From: Armatimonadota bacterium
Lineage (GTDB): Bacteria; Sysuimicrobiota; Sysuimicrobiia; Sysuimicrobiales; Sysuimicrobiaceae
Assembly: GCA_025059775.1 (NCBI GenBank)
Contig: JANXCW010000008.1
Coordinates: forward strand, 1-64,000
DNA length: 64,000 nucleotides
Direction of reading: 5' to 3'
The position numbers and the translations under genes were made by a program. Of this stretch, positions 25,865-34,170 are shown piece after piece. Positions within the stretch are counted from its first letter, which is position 1; each line of letters opens with the position of its first letter. The notes beneath the pieces were generated by a model. The model saw only the letters and a program-made list of their open reading frames with translations, made no database searches and was not told the DNA's origin.

Positions 25865-26370
25865 CCCACGGCCCTTCGACCCAGGGCGGCCAGCGCGGCC
25901 AGGAGCAACAGGGGGAGGCAGCCCGTGCGGCCCTCAGAGGCCTGAGCACGGGCCATGAGGTGGGTCGCTTGCTTCATGTGCCGCACGAAGGCCCCGTAGT
26001 CCCCCAGCTGCCGGTAGAGGGCCGCGAGGTTCTGGTGGGCGATCCAGTACTCGGGGTCCACCTCTAGGGCCTTCCGGTAGGCCTGCAGGGCCTCCTCCAG
26101 GCGTCCCTGCTCGTGGTAGACGGCCCCCAGGTTGGTGTAGGCGGGTGCGTAGCGGGGATCCAGCTCGATGGCCCGATGCAGGACCGCCGCCGCCTCCTGG
26201 TAGCGTCCCTGTCGTGCGAGCGCCGCCCCCAGCTTGCTGTGAGCCCGGGCGGAGCGGGGTTCGCACGCCACCGCCTCCCGCAGGAGCGCCTCCGCCTCCT
26301 GGAGCTCTCCAGCCTCCAGGAGACGCTCCCCCCGGGCCAGGAGCTCCTCGAATCCGCTCTCCACGCCCAT
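25861..26370 (-). CDS. TPR protein with C-terminal membrane anchor
   Basis: Encodes 169 residues from the ATG at 26370. Contains about three tetratricopeptide repeats: AEALLREAVACEPRSARAHSKLGAALARQGRY, EAAAVLHRAIELDPRYAPAYTNLGAVYHEQGRL and EALQAYRKALEVDPEYWIAHQNLAALYRQLGDY. The end GCLPLLLLAALAALG is a hydrophobic tail, so the repeats face the cytoplasm from a tail anchor. It starts 7 bases after serS and is probably the last gene of the serine operon, though a functional link is not evident. Confidence 0.85.
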   Translation of the reverse strand: MGVESGFEELLARGERLLEAGELQEAEALLREAVACEPRSARAHSKLGAALARQGRYQEAAAVLHRAIELDPRYAPAYTNLGAVYHEQGRLEEALQAYRKALEVDPEYWIAHQNLAALYRQLGDYGAFVRHMKQATHLMARAQASEGRTGCLPLLLLAALAALGRRAVG

Positions 26371-26377
26371 ACGCCCC

Positions 26378-27646
26378 CTAACGCGCGGGACGCAGGATCT
26401 CGAAGCCCACATACGGCACCAGGGCTTCCGGAACCCGGACGCTTCCGTCCGGCTGCTGGTAGTTCTCCAGAATGGCCAGCAGGGTTCGGGTCATGGCGAG
26501 AGCGGTGCCGTTGAGGGTGTGCACGTAGTCCGTGCGGTCCCCCTCCCGGAACCGGATGCCGAGCCTGCGGGCCTGGAAGTCTGTACAGTTGCTGCAGGAA
26601 TGGGTCTCCCCGTAGTCTCCGCGGCCCGGCATCCACACTTCCAGATCGTACTTCTTCGCCGCGGGGTCACCCAGATCCCCACCGCAGATGAGGACCACCC
26701 GGTAGGGGAGCCCCAGCCGCTGCACCAGACCTTCCTCGAGACCCACCAAGTACTCGTGCTCCTCCCACGACCGGTCGGGGTGCGCGAACGAGACCATCTC
26801 CACCTTGTCGAACTGGTGGACCCGATACAGCCCCCGGCTCTCCCGGCCGTAGGTGCCCGCCTCCCGCCGGTAGCAGGTGGAGATCCCCACGTAGCGGAGG
26901 GGGAGCTGAGCAGCGTCCAGCACCTCGCCCATGTGCATGGCCACGATGGGGTGCTCCGAAGTACCCACCAGGCACAGATCGTCCTGCGCCACCCGGTACA
27001 CCATCTGCTCATCCAACTCCGCCCCGCCCATGGCGCCCAGCACCACTTGGGAACGCACCAGGGTGGGCGGGTAGACGGGCACGAACCCCTCTGCGACCAG
27101 GAAGTCCAGGGCGAACCGGGTGAGGGCCAGCTGCAGCCGCACCCCATCGCCCCGGAGGAAGTAGAAGCGGGTGCCGCTCGTGGAAGCCGCCCGCTCGAAG
27201 TCCAGGATCCCAAGCCCGAGGCCGAGCGAGACGTGGTCCTTGGGAGGGGAATCGAACTGGGGTTTAGCGCCCCAGTACCGGACCGGCACGTTGTCGCGCT
27301 CGTCCGCGCCAGCGGGGACCGAGGGGTGCGGCGGATTGGGGAGCTGCAGGAGCAGCCGATCCAGTTCCTCCCGCCTCGCCCGAGTCTCCTGCTCCGCCTC
27401 GCGAATGGAAGCCGCTAGCTCCCGCAACTGTTGGAGGCGGTGCTGCCTTTCCTCCCCTTCGAGCCGGGGGACTTCCTGGCTTAGGCGGTTCTGCTGGGCC
27501 CGCAGCTCGTCCAGGCGGTGCTGGGAGGCGCGCCACGCCCGATCCGCCTCCAGCACCCGGTCCACGAGGCCTGGATTCCGGTTCTTGTGCCGCAGCGCCC
27601 ACCGGAAGAACTCCGGATCCTCCCGCAGTTTCCGGAGGTCGATCAT
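26378..27646 (-). CDS. serS: Seryl-tRNA synthetase
   Basis: Encodes 422 residues, the usual length. The N-terminal coiled coil is visible (AWRASQHRLDELRAQQNRLSQEVPRLEGEER and the following helix). The class II catalytic core has motif 2 CYRREAGTYGRESRGLYRVHQFDKVEM and motif 3 with TLNGTALAMTRTLLAILENYQ. It charges tRNA-Ser in the cytoplasm. It is the third gene behind the T-box leader, 9 bases after serA, so serine biosynthesis and charging respond to the same signal. Confidence 0.97.
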   Translation of the reverse strand: MIDLRKLREDPEFFRWALRHKNRNPGLVDRVLEADRAWRASQHRLDELRAQQNRLSQEVPRLEGEERQHRLQQLRELAASIREAEQETRARREELDRLLLQLPNPPHPSVPAGADERDNVPVRYWGAKPQFDSPPKDHVSLGLGLGILDFERAASTSGTRFYFLRGDGVRLQLALTRFALDFLVAEGFVPVYPPTLVRSQVVLGAMGGAELDEQMVYRVAQDDLCLVGTSEHPIVAMHMGEVLDAAQLPLRYVGISTCYRREAGTYGRESRGLYRVHQFDKVEMVSFAHPDRSWEEHEYLVGLEEGLVQRLGLPYRVVLICGGDLGDPAAKKYDLEVWMPGRGDYGETHSCSNCTDFQARRLGIRFREGDRTDYVHTLNGTALAMTRTLLAILENYQQPDGSVRVPEALVPYVGFEILRPAR

Positions 27647-27655
27647 GACGCCTCC

Positions 27656-29242
27656 TCACAGTTGTACGGGCTGGACGCCGTAGATGCCATCCACCCGCCG
27701 GATCTCCTCCACCGCCTCCGGGGGCGTGGGCTGATCCGTGGTGAGCACCATCACTGCCACCCCGCCCGGTGCGGCCCGACCCAGGTACATCCCCGCGATG
27801 TTCACCGCGTGCCGGCCTAGGATGGTGCCCACCTTGCCGATCATGCCGGGGCGGTCCAGGTTCCACACGAAGAGCATGTGCGGTGCGGGTGCGAGGTCAA
27901 TGGTGTGCTCGTTGATGCGCACAATCCGGGGCTCCCGCCGACCGAACAGGGTTCCGCCCAGCACCCACGTTCCCTCGTCCGTGTGGGTGGTGGCCAGCAT
28001 GAGGCTACTGAAGTCCTCCGCCTGCTCCTGCCGCACTTCCACCACCCGCAGCCCTCGTTCGGAGGCCACCACGTGGGCGTTCACCAAGTTCACGGTGCGC
28101 TCCACCACCCCTTCGAGCAGCCCCACGAGGAAGGAGGCGCTCAGCAGCTGCCCTTCCACGCGGCTCAGCTCCCCCTCCAGCCGCACCTCCACGGACCGGA
28201 TGCGGCCCCGGGCTAGCTGTCGGCTGAGCCCCCCCAGGATGCGGGCGAGCTCTAGGTGCGGGGCGATGCGGTCCCACGATTCCGTGCGGTACGCGGCCAC
28301 GTTCACGGCACCCCGGGGGAGCCGACCCGCCAGGGCTTCCAGCACCTGTTCCGCCACCTCCAATCCGATGGCCTCCTGCGCTTCCCGGGTGGAGGCCCCC
28401 AGGTGAGGGGTCGCCACCACCCGGGGGTGCCGCACCAGGCGCAGGTCCCGGGGCGGTTCCGTCTCGAAGACGTCCAGGGCCGCACCCGCCACGTGTCCCT
28501 CCTCCAGGGCCCCCAAAAGCGCCTCCTCGTCCACCAGCCCCCCCCGGGCGCAGTTCACGATGCGAACTCCCCGCTTGGCCCTCCGCAGCGCCTCCGCGTT
28601 GAGCATTCCGCGGGTCTGCGGATTCAAAGGGAGGTGGAGGGTGATGAAGTCGGACTCCCGGAGGAGGACCTCGAAGGGTACCAGGGTCACGCCCAGCTGG
28701 GCCGCCCGCTCGTCGCTGAGATAGGGGTCGTGGGCGATGATCCGCATACCGAAGGACTGGGCGCGCCGGGCCACCTCGCTCCCGATGCGGCCGAGCCCCA
28801 CGATGCCCAGGGTCTTCCCGTACAGCTCCGTTCCCACGAACCGCTCCCGCGCCCACTCCCCCTCCCGAAGGGCCGCGTTGGCCTGCGGGATGTTCCGGCA
28901 CAGGGCCAGGAGAAGGGCCAGGGTGTGCTCCGCGGTGGCCCGCACGCTGGCCTCCGGGGTGTTCAGCACCAGCACGCCGGCCCGGGTGGCCGCCTCCACA
29001 TCCACGTTGTCGGTGCCCACACCGGCCCTGGCCACCACCCGCAGCCGGTCCGCGACCTGGAAGACGGAGGCGGTGACCCGGGTCTGGCTGCGCACAATGA
29101 GGGCGTCCACGCCTCGGATGCGCTCCCGCAGGGCCGCCTCCTCGAGGCCCCGGTGCACCTCCACCTCTGCGGCTTCCCGCAGCCTGCGGAGGCCTGTCTC
29201 GCTGAGGCCGTCCGCCACTAGGATCCTCGGTCGCGCCTCCAC
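27656..29242 (-). CDS. serA: D-3-phosphoglycerate dehydrogenase
   Basis: Encodes 528 residues from a GTG at 29242, 2 bases after the preceding stop. Oxidises 3-phosphoglycerate to 3-phosphohydroxypyruvate, the first step to serine. Seen: VRSQTRVTASVFQVADRLRVVARAGVGTDNVD, the NAD motif GIVGLGRIGSEVARRA, catalytic-loop NCARGGLVDEEAL, and ATPHLGASTREAQ with the catalytic His. Then an ASB (intervening) domain and a C-terminal ACT domain starting MLFVWNLDRPGMIGKVGTIL. This is the long, type-I form that is usually feedback-regulated by serine. The open frame to 29500 runs into the aminotransferase gene. Confidence 0.97.
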   Translation of the reverse strand: MEARPRILVADGLSETGLRRLREAAEVEVHRGLEEAALRERIRGVDALIVRSQTRVTASVFQVADRLRVVARAGVGTDNVDVEAATRAGVLVLNTPEASVRATAEHTLALLLALCRNIPQANAALREGEWARERFVGTELYGKTLGIVGLGRIGSEVARRAQSFGMRIIAHDPYLSDERAAQLGVTLVPFEVLLRESDFITLHLPLNPQTRGMLNAEALRRAKRGVRIVNCARGGLVDEEALLGALEEGHVAGAALDVFETEPPRDLRLVRHPRVVATPHLGASTREAQEAIGLEVAEQVLEALAGRLPRGAVNVAAYRTESWDRIAPHLELARILGGLSRQLARGRIRSVEVRLEGELSRVEGQLLSASFLVGLLEGVVERTVNLVNAHVVASERGLRVVEVRQEQAEDFSSLMLATTHTDEGTWVLGGTLFGRREPRIVRINEHTIDLAPAPHMLFVWNLDRPGMIGKVGTILGRHAVNIAGMYLGRAAPGGVAVMVLTTDQPTPPEAVEEIRRVDGIYGVQPVQL

Positions 29243-29244
29243 GG

Positions 29245-30396
29245 CTAGACCGTCACCTCCTGCAGGGCCTCCTCCGCGGCCCGCACGCCCGAGCCACGGG
29301 CGACGGGAACGCCGAGGAGGGTGAGCACATCCTCCAGAGCTTCCATGCACCGGAGAATGTCCTCCGGACGGACGTGCCCCAGATGCCCGATCCGGAAGAC
29401 CCTGCCGCTGAGCTTGCCCTGCCCGCCTGCCAGCACGATGCGGTGGCGCTCGTACATGGCGTCCACCAGGGCCCGGACACTGGTACCCTCCGGAGCCCAT
29501 ACCGCGGTGACCGCGCTGCTGGCGTGGGCGCTATCCCCCACGGGCCGCAATCCCAGCGCCTCTACCCCCGCCCGTACCGCCCGCGCGAGCCGGCGATGGC
29601 GGGCGAAGCTGGCCTCCAGTCCCTCCTCCCGCAGCAACCGCAGCCCCTCCTGGAGGGCATAGAAGATGGAGATGGCAGGGGTAAAGGGCGTCTCCGGGAT
29701 CTCCTGCTCCAGGGAGGTCAGGAGCAGGGTGAAGTCCCAGTAGAAGCGGGGCATGCGGGCGGCCCGGTGGGCCTCCCAGGCCCGGTCGCTTGCGGCCGCG
29801 AAGCCCACCCCAGGAGGGCAACCAAGAGCCTTCTGGCTGGCGGCCACCACCACGTCCAGGCCCCAAGCGTCCATCTCCAGGGGCACGGCACCCAGGGAGG
29901 AGACCGCATCCACCAGCAGCAGCGCCGGATGGTCTCCCCGTGCTCGGGCGATGGCCTTGAGGTCGTTGGCAATGCCCGTGGAGGTCTCGTTATGGGTCAC
30001 CAGCACCGCGCGCACGTCCGGATTGCGGCGCAGCTGCTCCGCCACCAGATCCGGCGGAACCGCACTCCCCCACTCTACCTCCACCCGGATGACACGGGCC
30101 CCGTAAACCTCCGCGATCCGCGCGAACCGATCTCCGAAGGCTCCGCACACCAGGGCCAGCACGGAGTCCCCCGGGGAAAGGGTGTTCACCACCGCGGCCT
30201 CCAGCACCCCGGTCCCGGAGGAGGCGTAGGGGAGTACGGGAGCGCTCGTCCGGTACACCCACCGCATCCCCTCCAGCACCTCCCGGAGGACCCGGGCGAA
30301 GGCTGCGCTCCGGTGGTTCACCAGGGGGCGAGCAGAAGCCGCCCGTACGGACGACGGGACCGGAGTGGGTCCCGGGATCAGCAGCAGGTCCTCCAT
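29245..30396 (-). CDS. Class V aminotransferase (serine pathway; AGXT/SGAT family)
   Basis: Encodes 383 residues from the ATG at 30396. PLP enzyme of the alanine/serine-glyoxylate aminotransferase family: LLIPGPTPVPSSVRAA start, SGTGVLEAAVVNTLSPGD, VTHNETSTGIANDL, VDAVSSLGAVPLEMDAWGLDVVVAASQKALGCPPG with the PLP-binding Lys, and the C-terminal FRIGHLGHV. Placed first in an operon with serA and serS behind a T-box, it most likely aminates 3-phosphohydroxypyruvate in place of a classical SerC. The specificity cannot be proved from sequence, and a serine-glyoxylate role remains possible. No serB-like phosphatase is in the window. Confidence 0.92.
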   Translation of the reverse strand: MEDLLLIPGPTPVPSSVRAASARPLVNHRSAAFARVLREVLEGMRWVYRTSAPVLPYASSGTGVLEAAVVNTLSPGDSVLALVCGAFGDRFARIAEVYGARVIRVEVEWGSAVPPDLVAEQLRRNPDVRAVLVTHNETSTGIANDLKAIARARGDHPALLLVDAVSSLGAVPLEMDAWGLDVVVAASQKALGCPPGVGFAAASDRAWEAHRAARMPRFYWDFTLLLTSLEQEIPETPFTPAISIFYALQEGLRLLREEGLEASFARHRRLARAVRAGVEALGLRPVGDSAHASSAVTAVWAPEGTSVRALVDAMYERHRIVLAGGQGKLSGRVFRIGHLGHVRPEDILRCMEALEDVLTLLGVPVARGSGVRAAEEALQEVTV

Positions 30397-30672
30397 GGTT
30401 TCCCTCCCGAAATAAAAAATCCTCCACGTCCCACAGAGACGGGAGGAGCATCCCGCGGTGCCACTCTGCTTCCGGTGCGAGTACACCGGCCCTCGATCCG
30501 CGGTATCGGGCGCTCCCGGCGGCCTTCCACCACAAGACGGCCTGGGCCGCGGCTCCGGAGCTGGAGGGCACCGCGCGCACCGGCCGGATTCCACCTCTCC
30601 CGACTCGCTGGACTGTGGCGCGCGCGGCGCAGGCCCCGTCCTCGCCGTACACCCTACGCTCGGGCTTCTCTT
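30397..30672 (-). promoter_or_regulatory. T-box leader (probably tRNA-Ser sensing)
   Basis: On the minus strand the leader contains AGAGTGGCACCGCGG (30454-30468), matching the T-box consensus AGGGTGGNACCGCG. Right after it comes a GC hairpin followed by TTTTTT (about 30414-30448), the terminator that competes with the T-box antiterminator. Further upstream AGCGAG...GGTGGAA resembles the distal Stem I motifs. The specifier side of Stem I contains TCC and AGC, both serine codons, in the stretch GCCCTCCAGCTCC. Uncharged tRNA-Ser would pair and allow read-through into the aminotransferase-serA-serS operon. The exact specifier register was read by eye. Confidence 0.88.
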
Positions 30673-30678
30673 TAAGGT

Positions 30679-30707
30679 ACGATAGGACCAACCGTCCCGG
30701 CCGTCAA
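30679..30707 (-). promoter_or_regulatory. Sigma-70-type promoter of the serine operon
   Basis: Minus strand TTGACG, 17 bases, TATCGT. The start of transcription would fall near 30672, just ahead of the T-box Stem I. Spacing is ideal and the -35 is one base from consensus. Confidence 0.75.
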
Positions 30708-31201
30708 ATGCCCCGCGCCCCGCGGGCCCGGAGGCGATCGCCCCGCCATCCGTACAGCCTTCGTTTGGCCACCTCCACCAGCAAGTAGGTACCTTGCCAC
30801 CGCCCTTGCCTGCCAGGGGCCCGCGCGGTGCGGATGACGAAGACCACCAGGCACTGGTCACCATGGACTCCACGAACCAGCCGGTTTGAAAGAAGGACTC
30901 GGGGGCGCGGAAGACGTGCAGCAGGACCCCAGCTGGGCCTCGGGCTTTCAGGGCCAGGACAACGCGGTGCTTGTGGGCCGGTGTCATGCGTGCGAAGACG
31001 TCCGTCAGCAGGGCTTGGTCGAAGGGGCTTGGGAGGATGCGCTGACGGGCCATGCGCACGGCCCCCTGCGCGAGGGTGACGATCATGGGCAAGGACTCCG
31101 GCGTCAACCCCACGGCCAGGGCCGGCCGCCTCACGGCCAGGCTCACGGACAGCACCAGGAGCACCGCTGACCACGGAAGAGCCCATGAACACCAGGTGCA
31201 T
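30704..31201 (-). pseudogene. Hypothetical protein split over two frames
   Basis: Two overlapping frames look like one protein. The frame starting at 31164 gives a signal-like LLVLSVSLAVRRPALAVG, then LTPESLPMIVTLAQGAVRMARQRILPSPFDQ and HRVVLALKARGPAGVLLHVF up to TGWFVESMVTS near 30860. The frame ending at 30704 continues with QCLVVFVIRTARAPGRQ, GTYLLVEVAKRRLYGWRGD. A single-base shift near 30855-30865 would join them. I do not recognise the family. Its end overlaps the serine promoter. It could be a real frameshift, an assembly error, or two shadow frames. Confidence 0.4.
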
Positions 31202-31243
31202 CCGGACCGCCCGTGGTAGCTCCGTTCGGATCCGCCACCGCCC

Positions 31244-31657
31244 CTACACGTCCACGTACACCACCGCCACCCAGTGAGCCCCTTCCCGCTCCACCCGGGC
31301 TTGGTGATAGGTGGCGGCCTTCACCTCGATGCCGCGGGGGTGACGCTGTGGATCGAAGGGCTCTCCGTAGACCCGGGCCCGCAGGCGACCGTTGGAGACC
31401 TCCAGGATCTCGGCTTCATGGGCCACCAGGCCGTCCCGACCGTTGAGGTGGAGGAGCTCGTTGAGCCACTCCACGGCTAGAGCCACCCGGTCCGGGGCCT
31501 CCACGGTCACCTCCCAGGCGCGCTCCGGGCGCACCGCGGCGGGATCCGTGATGAGGGAAAACAGACCCATGCACAGGTCCCGGAACAGGCCTTCCAGGCT
31601 CTCCGCCTCTACCCGCAGGCCAACTTCCGCGGTGTGCTCCAGGACCTCGAACGGCAT
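31244..31657 (-). CDS. Archease
   Basis: Encodes 137 residues. FEVLEHTAEVGLRVEAESLEGLFRDLCMGLF is the archease start, followed by EWLNELLHLNGRDGLVAHEAEI and the end RGIEVKAATYHQARVER. Archease is the cofactor that activates the RNA ligase RtcB for multiple turnover. No rtcB is present in the window. It lies just after the lysR-type gene, starting one base before that gene's stop codon, so both may be co-transcribed. Metal-binding Asp/His residues are in the expected places (HTAEVG). Confidence 0.93.
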   Translation of the reverse strand: MPFEVLEHTAEVGLRVEAESLEGLFRDLCMGLFSLITDPAAVRPERAWEVTVEAPDRVALAVEWLNELLHLNGRDGLVAHEAEILEVSNGRLRARVYGEPFDPQRHPRGIEVKAATYHQARVEREGAHWVAVVYVDV

Positions 31658-32590
31658 CTACGAGACCGCTGCCTCGCTCGTGGAAGTGCCCTCTGAGACC
31701 GGCAATGCCTGCACGCTCGTGAGCAGATCGAGGAAGGTGCGCAGCAGGGCGTTCAACCGCTTTTCCCCGTGCCGCACCGCCCACAGGGTACGCACGGGGC
31801 GAAAGTCCGGGATCTCCAGGATCACCACCCGTCCCGCCCGCAGGGCTCCCTCCACCGCGATCCGGGAAACGATGCCCACCCCCAGGTTCGCCGCCGCGGC
31901 CTGGATGACCGCTTCCGTACTGGGCAGCTCCATGGCAGGGCTGATGGGAAGACCCAGGTTGCGGAAGGCCTGCTCCACCACCTCCCGGGTGCCGCTCCCC
32001 CGTTCCCGGAGGATGAGCCGCTCCCGCGCCAGCTCCCTGGCGGTGAGCTCCCCGCGCCGCGCCACGGCGCTGTCGGGGGCCGCCACAGGAACCAACTCGT
32101 CCGTGCGGTAGGGAACGTAGATCAGGGCCTCGTGGCGGAGGCTGGGGCCCACGATGCCGCAGTCCAGCTCATTGCGGAGGAGCTTCTCCTGAATCCGACG
32201 GGCCTCGTGGATCTCCAGGGTAATCAGGGCCTCCGGGAACCTCGATCGGAGTTCCCGGAGGACCTGGGGAAGCAGATAGGTACCCGCGGTGGACTCCGCG
32301 CCCACCCGGAGGGTCCCCCCCAAGCAACCCCGCACCTCCCGGACCGCCTGCTCCGCCTCCTCCAGCAGGCCCAGGATGCGGGAGGCGTACTCCTCCAGGA
32401 CCCTCCCCGCCTCCGTGAGGTAGGTGCGCTTGCCGATCTGCTCGAAGAGCTCCACCCCCAGGGCTCGCTCCAGGTCCCGCACCTGGATGCTCACGGAGGG
32501 CTGGGTGATCCCCAGGGCTTCCGCGGCACGGGAGAAGGACCCCGCCCGGGCCACGGTGTGGAAGATCTTGAGCTGGTGGACGTTCAGCAT
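31658..32590 (-). CDS. LysR-family transcriptional regulator
   Basis: Encodes 310 residues. N-terminal helix-turn-helix HQLKIFHTVARAGSFSRAAEALGITQPSVSIQVRDLERALGVELFEQIGKRTYLTEAG, then a substrate-binding domain with GTLRVGAESTAGTYLLPQVL and NLGVGIVSRIAV. The effector domain resembles the CysB/CbbR-like group but the ligand is unknown. It is divergent from selD. A -10-like TATAGT lies at 32602-32607, about 11 bases before the ATG, so its leader would be only a few bases long. Confidence 0.93.
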   Translation of the reverse strand: MLNVHQLKIFHTVARAGSFSRAAEALGITQPSVSIQVRDLERALGVELFEQIGKRTYLTEAGRVLEEYASRILGLLEEAEQAVREVRGCLGGTLRVGAESTAGTYLLPQVLRELRSRFPEALITLEIHEARRIQEKLLRNELDCGIVGPSLRHEALIYVPYRTDELVPVAAPDSAVARRGELTARELARERLILRERGSGTREVVEQAFRNLGLPISPAMELPSTEAVIQAAAANLGVGIVSRIAVEGALRAGRVVILEIPDFRPVRTLWAVRHGEKRLNALLRTFLDLLTSVQALPVSEGTSTSEAAVS

Positions 32591-32704
32591 CCCCTACCTG
32601 CACTATACGCGAGGGAATTCCCCACCCACCAGAGGGATCCGCGTGCGTCTCCCGAACTTTCGGGGGGATAATTAGGTTGCGGAAGCGTCCCTTTGGAGGT
32701 TCCT

Positions 32705-33754
32705 TTGACCGAGCGGGAGAGGGTACGGCTCACCAGCCTCGTGGACTGCGCGGGTTGAGCGTCCAAGCTGGGTCCGGAGGACCTGGCCCAGATCCTGGCG
32801 TGGATCCCGCCGACTCCTGACCCCAACCTTCTGGTGGGGCTGGAGGCCCGGGATGATGCCGCGGTTTACCGGCTGGACGCCCAGCGGGCCCTCGTCCTCA
32901 CCATCGACGTGTTCACGCCGGTGGTGGACGACCCGTACACCTATGGGGCCATCGCGGCCGCGAACAGCCTCTCGGACATCTACGCCATGGGGGCCCGGCC
33001 GTTCCTGGCCCTCAACCTCCTCGCCTACCCGCAGGGCCGGCTGGACCGGGAGGTGGTGGAGGAGATCGTCCGGGGGGGGACGGAAAAGATGCGGGAGGCG
33101 GGGGTGGTGGTGGCGGGGGGGCACTCCCTCGACGATCCCCAGCCCAAGTTCGGGTACGCGGTGGCAGGGTTCGTGCATCCGGAGCGGGTGATCACGAATG
33201 CGGGCGCCCGGCCCGGCGACCGCCTCCTCCTCACCAAGCCCCTTGGCATCGGGGTGATCACCACGGGGATCAAGCGGGAGCAGGCCGGTCCGGAGGCGGT
33301 GGAGGCCGCGACCCGGGTGATGCTGGAACTCAACCGGGCCGCCTCGGAGGCCATGACGGAGGTCGGTGTGCACGCGTGCACCGACGTCACCGGCTACGGG
33401 CTTGTGGGCCACCTGCACGAGCTGGCGGCAGCCTCCCGGGTAGATGTGCGGGTTTCCGCCTCCCGGGTCCCCGTCCTGGAGGAGGCCTGGGCCCTCGCCC
33501 GCAAGGGCGTTTTCCCAGGCGGCACGCACCGCAACCGGCGCGCGGCCTCCCGGTACACCCGGTGGCACCCCGAACTCCCGGAGACCCTGCAGCTCCTGTT
33601 GTGCGACGCGCAGACGAGCGGTGGGCTGCTGCTGGCGGTTGGCCCGGATCGACTCGTAGCCCTCCAGGATGCCCTCACGGCCCGGGGCGTGCAGGCCGCG
33701 GAGATCGGGGAGGTCCTGGAGGAAGGGGAGGGGCGCATCGAGGTGGTGCCGTGA
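32705..33754 (+). CDS. selD: Selenophosphate synthetase, itself a selenoprotein
   Basis: Makes selenophosphate from selenide and ATP for selenocysteine and selenouridine synthesis. The reading starts at a TTG at 32705, behind TTGGAGG with 5-base spacing, and contains an in-frame TGA at 32756-32758. Read as Sec it gives LVDCAGUASKL with U18 and K21, the U-x-x-K active-site pattern of SelD (E. coli C17/K20). The rest is typical: DDAAVYRLD, TIDVFTPVVDDPYTYGAIAAANSLSDIYAMGA, ALNLLAYPQ, GGHSLDDPQPKFGYAVAGFV, TDVTGYGLVGHLHEL. Total 349 residues. A stem-loop stands 12 bases after the TGA. Gene callers that ignore recoding will start it at 32834. selA, selB and selC are not in this window. Confidence 0.95.
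32768..32786 (+). promoter_or_regulatory. Candidate bacterial SECIS hairpin in selD
   Basis: CTGGGTCC-GGA-GGACCTGG folds into an 8-pair stem (5 Watson-Crick pairs GGTCC/GGACC plus C-G, U-G and G-U below) with a 3-base loop. It begins 9-12 bases after the TGA, where SelB-dependent SECIS elements lie. Confidence 0.6.
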
Positions 33755-34170
33755 GGCGAACGCCTGAGCGGGTTGACGGAACGGGGTCCGTGTGGAAGCT
33801 GGAAGTGCGCCGCCCCTCGGAGAACGACGGCTACGGAGGCTCCCTCTCTTCGCCGCGCGTCCCCTGCCCCAAGCTCCCCCGGCGCGCGTACCGTGGAGGG
33901 TCGCCCGTGCGGCAGCACCGTCCGACCATGGATCCCCGGATCCTCCGGGACGAGCGGTTCGGGCGCCTGAGCGCCGCCGCCAAGCTCCTGTGGTACCACC
34001 TCGCGTTCTCATGCCCGCACATGGGGCTCTCCCTGGAGGAGATCTGTCGGGGGCTGGTGGAGCTGGGAGATCCGGAGCTCCTGGGGTATCTCTGCCGGTA
34101 CGCCATGCCGCACCACCCGAAGGAGGGGGCACCATGGCCAAGCGGAGAACGGCGGCGCCGGGCGCGGTAG
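33751..34170 (+). CDS. Hypothetical protein between selD and a ParB-like gene
   Basis: An open frame starting with GTG at 33751, overlapping the selD stop as GTGA, gives 139 residues; an ATG at 33928 gives only the last 80. The C-terminal part DPRILRDERFGRLSAAAKLLWYHLAFSCPHMGLSLEEICRGL looks like a small helical, helix-turn-helix-like domain. I do not recognise a family. The end overlaps the start of the ParB-like gene by 37 bases. The N-terminal part up to 33928 is Arg/Ser/Pro-rich and may be non-coding. Confidence 0.45.
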   Translation: MRRTPERVDGTGSVWKLEVRRPSENDGYGGSLSSPRVPCPKLPRRAYRGGSPVRQHRPTMDPRILRDERFGRLSAAAKLLWYHLAFSCPHMGLSLEEICRGLVELGDPELLGYLCRYAMPHHPKEGAPWPSGERRRRAR

